Below the pieces are notes generated by a model that worked only from the letters and a program-made list of their open reading frames with translations, searched no databases and was not told the origin of the DNA. This document shows, in pieces, positions 54,258 through 62,340 of a DNA stretch of 64,000 nucleotides. The translations under genes were made by a program, and so were the position numbers. The DNA lies in NCBI RefSeq assembly GCF_001310955.1, contig NZ_BAZX01000001.1, positions 370,614-434,613 of the forward strand, read 5' to 3'. The DNA is from Marinifilum fragile JCM 15579 (lineage in GTDB: Bacteria; Bacteroidota; Bacteroidia; Bacteroidales; Marinifilaceae). Positions within the stretch are counted from its first letter, which is position 1; each line of letters starts with the position of its first letter.

Positions 54258-56370
54258 ATGTCAGCAGCATCAAACGCATTAAAAAAATATTTCGGATATG
54301 ATAAATTTCGTCCATTGCAAGAGAAGGTAATCAATTCTGTTTTGCAAGGGAACGATGCTTTGGTGATTATGCCAACAGGAGGTGGAAAATCCATTTGCTA
54401 TCAGATTCCTGCTATTATCATGGAGGGAGTTACCATTGTTGTATCTCCTCTGATCGCTCTAATGAAAGATCAGGTTGAAGCTTAAGAGCCAATGGAGTTG
54501 CAGCTGATTATTTGAATAGTTCTCAAACCACTGGTGAACAGGGTGAAATAATTGAAAACCTTATTGCTGGTAAAATAAAATTGCTTTATGTGTCTCCAGA
54601 AAAACTGGTAAGCCAGGATTTCTATTATCTGATGCTACAGCTTAAAGTAAATTTGTTTGCTGTTGATGAGGCTCACTGTATTTCGGTTTGGGGACATGAT
54701 TTTCGTCCCGAGTATACAAAAATGGCCTATCTGAAGAAGCAGTTTCCTCATGTACCTATTGTTGCATTAACGCTACAGCCGATAATCTTACACAGAAGGA
54801 TATTGTCTCACAATTGAATCTATCAGATCCTGAAAAATTCATCTCTTCTTTCGATAGACCAAATCTAAGTTTAACCGTTGCTCCCGGGCGTGATAAGTTC
54901 AAATCCATATTGGGATTTCTTCGTCAGAGGCCACATCAAGCAGGTATAATTTATTGCCTAAGCAGAAAAGCAACGGAAGGTTTGTCTGAAAAATTACGAA
55001 ATGCAGGAGTAAATGCTTCTTATTATCACGCAGGTTTATCAGCCGAAGAGCGTGCCAAACGACAGGAGGATTTTATTAATGATGAAGTACCTATTATTTG
55101 TGCGACAATAGCATTTGGTATGGGAATCGATAAATCAAATGTGCGTTGGGTAATTCATTATAACTTGCCTCGAAATATAGAGTCCTACTACCAGGAAATT
55201 GGTCGCGCCGGACGTGATGGATTAAAAGCAGATACACTTTTATTTTATAGCTTTTCGGATGTAATTGTGCACCGTAAATTTATAGATGAATCGAAGCTTA
55301 AAGAGGTTTCGCATGCCAAATTGGAGCGTATACAGCAGTTTTGTGATGCTCAAATATGCCGACGAAAAATTTTGTTGAGTTATTTTGGTGAGCACTTGGA
55401 AGAGGACTGTGGCAACTGTGATGTTTGTAAAAATCCACCTCAGTTGTTTGATGGAACCATAATTGCGCAAAAGGCTTTTTCTGCAATAGTTCGTTTAAAA
55501 GAGCAAGTTGCAGCAGGAACTTTAATTGATGTTTTACGTGGTTCTTCACGTCAGGATATCATTAGCAAAGGATACAACCAAATCAAAACCTATGGAGCAG
55601 GAAAAGACATTGCGCATCAGGATTGGCAGCAATATCTGCTTCAGCTATTAAATCTTGGATATATAACTGTTGCTTACGATCATGGCAATGCATTGCGATT
55701 AACCGAGCAAGCCAAAGAAGCTCTTTTTGGCGAACGATTGGTGAAGCTTGTACATTTGGCTTCAATGAAATCAGAGCCTGTGATTAAACCAATTGAGAAA
55801 AAGACAAGTAAGCAACTTGATCGTGAAGGTTTATTTGAAGCTCTTCGTAAACTTCGATTGCAAATTTCCAGGGAGGAGAATATTCCGCCATATTTGGTTT
55901 TCTCGGATGCTACATTGCATGAAATGACACAGGATAAGCCAACCAGTGAATTCGAGATGAAAATGATTTCAGGAGTTGGTGTTCGCAAATATCAGCTTTA
56001 TGGAGAGTTGTTTATCAATGAAATCCTAAACTTTCAGCAAAGCAAGAATCGCGAAGCCAAAAAAAGCGGAGAGTCATTCTACAAAACTTACGAATATTAC
56101 AAGCAAGGTTTCTCGGTAGATGAAATTGCTAGTATCCGAAAAGTAAATCCGGTTACAATATATTCTCATTTGGCCTCTTTGTATGAAAAGGGAGCTGATA
56201 TCGATTTGTATGAATTCTTCAGTTCACGAGAATTGGAACAGATTGAAAATGCATTTCGTTCCCTAAACTATACCGAGAATATCAAAGAATTATACATGTA
56301 TATGGGCGAGGAAATAGAGTATTACAAAATACGATTGGCCATATCATATCTCAAAGTAACTTCTTCATAA
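54258..56370 (+). CDS. recQ: ATP-dependent DNA helicase RecQ, long form (two frameshifts)
   Basis: About 704 residues after restoring two bases: one at about 54483 (AGCTTAA for AGCTTTAA, in [15 protein letters not shown]) and one at about 54771 (AACGCTACAG for AACGGCTACAG, in ALTATADNL). Domains in order: helicase with [14 protein letters not shown] and [19 protein letters not shown], helicase C with [13 protein letters not shown] zinc site [24 protein letters not shown], winged helix, HRDC ([25 protein letters not shown]) and a C-terminal HTH-like region ([25 protein letters not shown]). It is the typical full-length RecQ of Bacteroidota. Confidence 0.9.
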
Positions 56371-56467
56371 TCTTGTGTTATTAGAAAATAATTATTGATC
56401 ATTGAAATGTTTTTGTTAAATTTAGGTTTCAATCTAATTAACCTGTACCTTTAAATTTTAACTAAAC

Positions 56468-58585
56468 ATGAAAACAAGATCAATTTTAAGCATTGCTATA
56501 ATGGCTATGTTTATGGCGGCATGCAATCAGAAAGTTAACTTGCCCGATCCTCCGGTTGCTCAAAAAATTCCCAAAGAACTAAAAATTCACGATCACACCA
56601 GAATCGACAACTACTACTGGTTAAATCAACGTGAAGATTCTACAGTTATTAATTATTTGACTGCTGAAAATGATTACTGCGATGCGGTAATGAAACATAC
56701 GGAAGAGTTTCAAACGAAACTTTTCGATGAAATGGTTGCTCGCATTAAAAAGACTGATGAATCAGTTCCCGCAAAATCAAATGGATATTATTACTATAGC
56801 AGAACCGAAGGTGATGCAGAATATCCTTTGTATTGCAGAAAAGAAGGAGAATTGGATGCTGAGGAGCAAATCATGTTAAATGTTCCGGAAATGGCTAAAG
56901 GGTTTAGTTATTACAGCATTGGTAGTTATTCGGTAAGCGAGGATAATAAAATTTTAGCCTACTCGGAGGATACTTTAAGCCGAAGAAAATACACAATAAA
57001 GTTTAAGAGCTTGGTTGATGATAAAGTTTATACCGATGAAATTGCAAATACAACAGGTGGAATAACCTGGGCTAGCGATAACAAAACTGTTTTTTATACG
57101 GTTAAACATCCTGAAACCCTCTTGCCATATAAAGTTTACAAGCATGTTTTGGGAACTTCAGCAAAGAATGATGAATTGGTTTATGAAGAGAAGGATAATA
57201 CTTTCTATACTTTTTGCTACAAAACCAAATCAAGAAAATATATCATGATTGGGGTAAGTAGTACCGTTTCTTCAGAATACAGATATATTGATGCAAGCAA
57301 ACCAAACAGTGAATTTAAGGTAATTCAGCCTCGCGAAAGAGATTTGGAATATGGAATTGCTCATTATAAGGATCATTTTTATATCAGAACGAATTACCAG
57401 GCGAAGAATTTCCGTATGATGAAAACTCCTGTTAACAAAACAACAAAGGAGAATTGGATTGAAATGATTCCAAACAGAGATGATGTTTTCCTAAGTAACT
57501 TTGAAATTTTCCAAAACTACCTTGTGGTTGGCGAACGTAAAAATGGTTTAAATCAAATTCGAATTCGAAATTGGGAAAACGGTGAGGAGCATTATCTCGA
57601 TTTTGGTGAGGAAACTTACGACGCTTGGATTTCTGCTAATCCGGAATTTGAATCAGATGTATTGCGTTATGGATATACCTCGCTAACTACGCCTAGTTCT
57701 ACCATAGATTATAATATGGGAACAAAAGAGAAAACAATCATGAAGCAACAAGAGGTTCTTGGTGGTTTTAATAAAGATAACTACGAAGCCAAACGCTTGT
57801 GGGCAACCGCAGAAGACGGAACAAAGGTGCCAATTTCTTTAGTATATCGAAAAGATAAATTTCAAAAAGGGAAGAATCCTCTTTGGTTATCTGCTTATGG
57901 TTCATATGGATCTAGTTCGGATGTTTACTTCAGTTCGGTTCGCTTAAGTCTATTGGATAGAGGTTTTGTGGTTGCAACGGCTCATGTTCGAGGAGGTCAG
58001 GAAATGGGACGATACTGGTATGAAGATGGTAAGCTATTGAAAAAGAAAAATACATTTACCGATTTTAATTCCTGTGCCGAACATATGGTTGCAGAAGGAT
58101 ATGCAGCAAAAGACAAAGTATTTGCCTGGGGAGGAAGCGCTGGAGGTTTGCTAATGGGTGCAATTGTGAATATGAAACCAGAATTGTATAGAGGAGTAAT
58201 TGCTGCGGTTCCATTTGTTGATGTGGTAACTACCATGTTAGATGAATCTATTCCTTTAACAACAGGAGAGTTCGATGAGTGGGGAAATCCCAAGAACAAA
58301 GAATATTACGATTACATACTATCCTATTCGCCTTACGATAATGTAAAAAAGCAAAACTATCCGGCTTTACTGGTAACAACCGGCTTGCATGATTCGCAAG
58401 TACAGTATTGGGAACCAGCTAAATGGGTGGCTAAACTTCGCGATATGAAAACTGATGAGAATCCATTGTTGTTAAAAACCAATATGGACTTTGGTCATGG
58501 AGGTGCATCAGGTCGATTTGAAAGATTAAAAGAGGTAGCTTTAGAATATGCTTTTGTTTTTGATCAAATAGGAATTAATGAATAA
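56468..58585 (+). CDS. Prolyl oligopeptidase/oligopeptidase B lipoprotein
   Basis: A 705-residue S9 serine peptidase. The signal sequence ends in MFMAACNQ, so it is a lipoprotein with Cys at about 19. A beta-propeller occupies about 85-430 (YYYYSRTEGDAEYPLYCRKEG is the classical oligopeptidase B start of the propeller). The hydrolase domain holds GSYGSSSD, HVRGGQEMGRYWYEDGK and nucleophile WGGSAGGLLMG (Ser about 557), with His in DFGHGGASGR. It cleaves short peptides, often after basic residues. This is the second S9 peptidase in the window, with a different domain form from the 45324 enzyme. Confidence 0.93.
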   Translation: MKTRSILSIAIMAMFMAACNQKVNLPDPPVAQKIPKELKIHDHTRIDNYYWLNQREDSTVINYLTAENDYCDAVMKHTEEFQTKLFDEMVARIKKTDESVPAKSNGYYYYSRTEGDAEYPLYCRKEGELDAEEQIMLNVPEMAKGFSYYSIGSYSVSEDNKILAYSEDTLSRRKYTIKFKSLVDDKVYTDEIANTTGGITWASDNKTVFYTVKHPETLLPYKVYKHVLGTSAKNDELVYEEKDNTFYTFCYKTKSRKYIMIGVSSTVSSEYRYIDASKPNSEFKVIQPRERDLEYGIAHYKDHFYIRTNYQAKNFRMMKTPVNKTTKENWIEMIPNRDDVFLSNFEIFQNYLVVGERKNGLNQIRIRNWENGEEHYLDFGEETYDAWISANPEFESDVLRYGYTSLTTPSSTIDYNMGTKEKTIMKQQEVLGGFNKDNYEAKRLWATAEDGTKVPISLVYRKDKFQKGKNPLWLSAYGSYGSSSDVYFSSVRLSLLDRGFVVATAHVRGGQEMGRYWYEDGKLLKKKNTFTDFNSCAEHMVAEGYAAKDKVFAWGGSAGGLLMGAIVNMKPELYRGVIAAVPFVDVVTTMLDESIPLTTGEFDEWGNPKNKEYYDYILSYSPYDNVKKQNYPALLVTTGLHDSQVQYWEPAKWVAKLRDMKTDENPLLLKTNMDFGHGGASGRFERLKEVALEYAFVFDQIGINE

Positions 58586-58606
58586 AAAAAATAAGAATGT
58601 TAATGG

Positions 58607-58633
58607 AAAAGCGCTCGTTTAGGGCGCTTTTTT
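58607..58633 (+). terminator. Intrinsic terminator after the oligopeptidase gene
   Basis: Stem AAAAGCGC/GCGCTTTT with a nine-base loop and a following T-run. Confidence 0.75.
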
Positions 58634-58673
58634 GTATATTTAAAATTCGATTCTGACCAAAACAAATACACTT

Positions 58674-59441
58674 ATGATTCGAACCTTAATTATTGATGAT
58701 GAGATGAAGAGTCAGGCAACTCTTCATAAATTGCTTGAGAAATATTGTACTGGGATTGAAATTGTTGGGTTTGCGCATAATGTAAAATCAGGAGTTGAAT
58801 CAATAAATGAATTGAAGCCGAATTTGGTTTTTTTAGATATCTCGATGCCTGATGGCGATGGATTTGAAGTATTGCAAAAAGTCAAAAATCGAGATTTCGC
58901 AGTAGTATTCACAACCGCTTTTAATGATTATGCGATAAAAGCTTTTCAATTTTCAGCTTTACACTATCTGTTAAAACCAATTAATTACCTAGAGTTACAA
59001 GCTGCGGTTGGACGCTATAAGGAAAATCATAAAGATTTGGATTTGAATGAAAAGATTCAAGTGTTGTTTGATAGTTTGAACAATCAAAATAAAAAGATTG
59101 TATTGCCAACTTCAAATGGCTTAAAAGTAGTCGAGATCGAAAAAATTGTTTATTGCAGAGCTGATGGTAGTTATACTCATTTTTATTTTTTAGATGAGGA
59201 ATCCATTATGGTTTCAAAAGCCTTATCGAATTTCGAAGAATTACTTCCTTCAGATATATTTTGTAGAGTACACAACAAGCATTTGATCAACTTAAATTTT
59301 GTGGACAATTACGTAAAAGGAAGAGGAGGAAAAGTGGTGCTTGAAAACAAGGAGGAAATTGAAATATCGGAAGGCAGAAAAGCTGAGTTTCTAAAAAGAT
59401 TAAAGAATATAGCTGATTTCTTACCCGATTCTAAAAAATAG
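58674..59441 (+). CDS. LytTR-family response regulator
   Basis: A 255-residue two-component regulator. The receiver domain has LIIDDEMKSQ (acidic pair at 8-10), phospho-acceptor Asp55 in LVFLDISMPDGDG and Lys101 in YLLKPINYLEL. The C-terminal LytTR DNA-binding domain (about 140-240) contains GLKVVEIEKIVYCRADGSYTHFYF and FCRVHNKHLINLNFVDNYVKG. No LytS-type histidine kinase is adjacent, which makes it an orphan in this window. The STAND-like NTPase gene follows after 121 bases, possibly a target or partner. Confidence 0.93.
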   Translation: MIRTLIIDDEMKSQATLHKLLEKYCTGIEIVGFAHNVKSGVESINELKPNLVFLDISMPDGDGFEVLQKVKNRDFAVVFTTAFNDYAIKAFQFSALHYLLKPINYLELQAAVGRYKENHKDLDLNEKIQVLFDSLNNQNKKIVLPTSNGLKVVEIEKIVYCRADGSYTHFYFLDEESIMVSKALSNFEELLPSDIFCRVHNKHLINLNFVDNYVKGRGGKVVLENKEEIEISEGRKAEFLKRLKNIADFLPDSKK

Positions 59442-59562
59442 AATTCCGCATTCACAAACTCAAACTACGTATTCAGAAATTAGTATTACGTAGTGGCAAA
59501 TTATTCATTGAAAAGGCTGTTTTTCTTCTGTATTTTCACTGTGAAATTGAAGAACCACAACT

Positions 59563-62115
59563 ATGATTGAACAGCTAAAATCTGAAATTCTTAAAAAATT
59601 TGGTGAAGATTTGGTTTATACCAAAGATTGCAAATTTTTAGCAGATACAATTTGCGAAGAAACAGGAAGTAGAATCAGTACTACTACGATTAGAAGATTA
59701 TTCGGTTTTTTAAAAAGCACTACGACACCTGCCAAGTATACACTAAATATTTTATCTAGTTATTTAGGATATCAAAACTGGGAGCATTTTTGTAACTATT
59801 GGGAATATCAGCCTAAAGAAGAAATTGAGCCAAAAGAAGATTGGTCCGATTTTTACAATAAAGCAATTTCATTTAGTACAGAAACATATAAGTACATTTC
59901 AGGTCAATCGGGAATTCCGTTTAAAGCCGTAACTCCGAGAAAAGAAGCAGAGCAGAGAATAGAAAAGTTTTTGAAATCAGCCAATAGTGCCTTGGCATTT
60001 ATTGCTCCAGGCGGATTTGGAAAATCAACAATGATTGCCAAGTGGTTTGAAAGAAAATGGCTTAATAAGAAAAACGATGATGTAGTTCTGTTTTTGAATG
60101 CATCCATGATGATCAGTTTTTTGAATGCAGATTTTAAATTGGAAGATTGGTTGCAGGATCAGCTTAAGTTTACCCAGAAGGATTCTCTAAAATATTTCCT
60201 TGAACATCCGAATGCTTGTGAGAGTAGAATTATTTTTGTGATTGATGCTTTAGATGAAATCACATATGACAATTTTAAGTTGGAGAGGGTGTTCTTGCAG
60301 CTGAAGCAGTTTATTTTAAATTTCAAGGATTCAGGTAAAGTTAAATTGATTTTGACATCAAGAAATACAACATGGCAAAAATTTGCAATGCCATTTGTTT
60401 TTCAATCAAATGCTTTAAAGGATTGCTGGTATGATTTAAATGATGAATCGGAAAAAATAAATGAGGCAAACATACCACCTTTAAGTCATAAAGAGATTCA
60501 AAGAGTGTTCGAAAAAACATTAAATCTTCAATATGCACCGAATGTTAGCGTTGATGATTTAACATACTTGCAAAAAAAGGTGATTTCTAATCCATTTTTT
60601 CTTGAATTGTTTATCAAACTATTTTCACCCAATAACATTCATAAACTAAATAAGGGATATGAATTGATGCGTGAGTATGTTAAGAATAAAGTTTACTACT
60701 CACGTTATTCTGAAGAAAAAATTGATATTCTGTATTCTATTTTGGATTTAATAAATCATGGTAAGGAAGGAACTTCAGCAAAAAAACTGGAACTTAGAGA
60801 AAGATATCCAATTCATTTAAAAACAGCAGGAGATTACTATGCTGCTTATCAGGAACTATTATCTTTTGGAATCATCACAGAATATATCTCTACCAATAAA
60901 AAGAACAATTATTGCAAGTATGTAAAGATTACCAATGAGGTACTTTTTGAAACATTGATTGGAATAAGTCTTATTGAGAAGAATGGAGAACTTAATTTTG
61001 AGTTGATTAAAAATGTTGACCAGAATTATCAGGGCTATGAGTTGAAAAACAGGTTGGTTTCTTATTTGCTGGAGTCAGCATTTTTGAGTGGCAAACATAT
61101 GGAATTGAAGAACTTGTTTGAGTTAAGTGATGATACCATCTCTGCTCCATGTGTATTGGAAACTATCTTTAACTCTTCAATTTATACAGAAAAATACAAG
61201 TTTGAATTGATTCAACATCTGGCTGAAAATAAGAAGTCAGAGAAAATATTTTCGAAAGCATTTTCTGATACGTTAAATATTAAGGATCAATCGAAGGAAG
61301 TTTTGGAAATATTTGCAAAAAATGGTGCTACAAAAAATCTAAGAATTAGATCTTTAAGTTTACTGCTCATGTCTGCAATATTTAGTTATGAATCAGACAA
61401 GGCAACCACTTATTACAATGAGTTGGCGCAGGAAGAAGCAGATACAAGCTGTTCTGGTTTTACGATAGCTATACGATTGGCCGCAGTTTTAATGTATAAT
61501 CATTTTATAGGTAATGATACTGATGATATTGAACTTCTCAGATTGTTCTATTACAGAGAAATGGCATATTTAAAATATGCGGAAGTAAATAGTGCAATTG
61601 ACGGAGAGTTTGAATTAATTCTTTGTATGGCATTAACTTATATGGAGTCATACCATAAGGTTTTACAATTGGTAGATGATGCGGAACATTTGTACAAAAG
61701 TGAAGGTGATAAGACTTGGTCTTCCAATTACAGGTTGTTACAATGCTACAAGATTTTTGCGCAGTATTCTTTGGGAATGACTATAAACAAAGAACAAATT
61801 GACTATTTATTAAATAGTAAAAGTGAAGTTAATTCATCGCAAAATTACTACCTCCAAATATATTACAATTCATTTTTGAGTACTTGTTATCAGGAAAAGA
61901 ACAAGATTCAAAAAGTTGAGGAATTTTTTAATAAAGCAATTGAGCTAAGCGAATTTGCAAATTATCATTCATGCACAGCAAGTCTTTACCGAAAAATGGC
62001 ACGTTTTTACAATGGCATTAATGAAAAGACCAAAGAACAAATTTGTATCTCTGAGGAGACACATTTATTAAAGAAATATGCTTCTAGCTATACTTTAGCG
62101 GCATTGTTAGTATAA
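59563..62115 (+). CDS. NACHT/STAND-like NTPase with an N-terminal helical domain and long helical C-terminus
   Basis: An 850-residue soluble protein of unknown function. Residues 1-80 form a helical domain (ISTTTIRRLFGFLKS, YTLNILSSYLGYQNWEHFCNYW) that recurs in Bacteroidota signalling proteins and could bind nucleic acid. The NTPase core at 140-280 has Walker A APGGFGKST (148-156), Walker B IIFVIDALDEI (223-233) with the double acidic DE of STAND/NACHT proteins, and LILTSRN (262-268). From about 370 on, alpha-helical repeats resembling TPR or HEAT continue to the end (AELSEFANYHSCTASLYRKMARFYNG). STAND proteins are signal-responsive switches. It follows the LytTR regulator, and a terminator closes the unit. 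Confidence 0.75.
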   Translation: MIEQLKSEILKKFGEDLVYTKDCKFLADTICEETGSRISTTTIRRLFGFLKSTTTPAKYTLNILSSYLGYQNWEHFCNYWEYQPKEEIEPKEDWSDFYNKAISFSTETYKYISGQSGIPFKAVTPRKEAEQRIEKFLKSANSALAFIAPGGFGKSTMIAKWFERKWLNKKNDDVVLFLNASMMISFLNADFKLEDWLQDQLKFTQKDSLKYFLEHPNACESRIIFVIDALDEITYDNFKLERVFLQLKQFILNFKDSGKVKLILTSRNTTWQKFAMPFVFQSNALKDCWYDLNDESEKINEANIPPLSHKEIQRVFEKTLNLQYAPNVSVDDLTYLQKKVISNPFFLELFIKLFSPNNIHKLNKGYELMREYVKNKVYYSRYSEEKIDILYSILDLINHGKEGTSAKKLELRERYPIHLKTAGDYYAAYQELLSFGIITEYISTNKKNNYCKYVKITNEVLFETLIGISLIEKNGELNFELIKNVDQNYQGYELKNRLVSYLLESAFLSGKHMELKNLFELSDDTISAPCVLETIFNSSIYTEKYKFELIQHLAENKKSEKIFSKAFSDTLNIKDQSKEVLEIFAKNGATKNLRIRSLSLLLMSAIFSYESDKATTYYNELAQEEADTSCSGFTIAIRLAAVLMYNHFIGNDTDDIELLRLFYYREMAYLKYAEVNSAIDGEFELILCMALTYMESYHKVLQLVDDAEHLYKSEGDKTWSSNYRLLQCYKIFAQYSLGMTINKEQIDYLLNSKSEVNSSQNYYLQIYYNSFLSTCYQEKNKIQKVEEFFNKAIELSEFANYHSCTASLYRKMARFYNGINEKTKEQICISEETHLLKKYASSYTLAALLV

Positions 62116-62140
62116 TACTCTTCACAAATTCACTTTAATT

Positions 62141-62172
62141 ATAAAGCTGTTTGTTTAGGCAAACAGCTTTAT
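62141..62172 (+). terminator. Intrinsic terminator after the NTPase gene
   Basis: Perfect stem ATAAAGCTGTTTG/CAAACAGCTTTAT with a six-base loop and T-run. Confidence 0.9.
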
Positions 62173-62340
62173 TTTGTTTATTATATTCCAATTCCGTTTC
62201 AAAATTATAACTTTACGATTATTGCGATTTAGGAATAGATTCTAGGGAATAAATGGGAACTACTTTTAAATCAGGAATAATAAGTATATGAATAAAACGT
62301 TGAAAGCAATAGTTTGCTTTTACGTATCCTTAAATGATCC

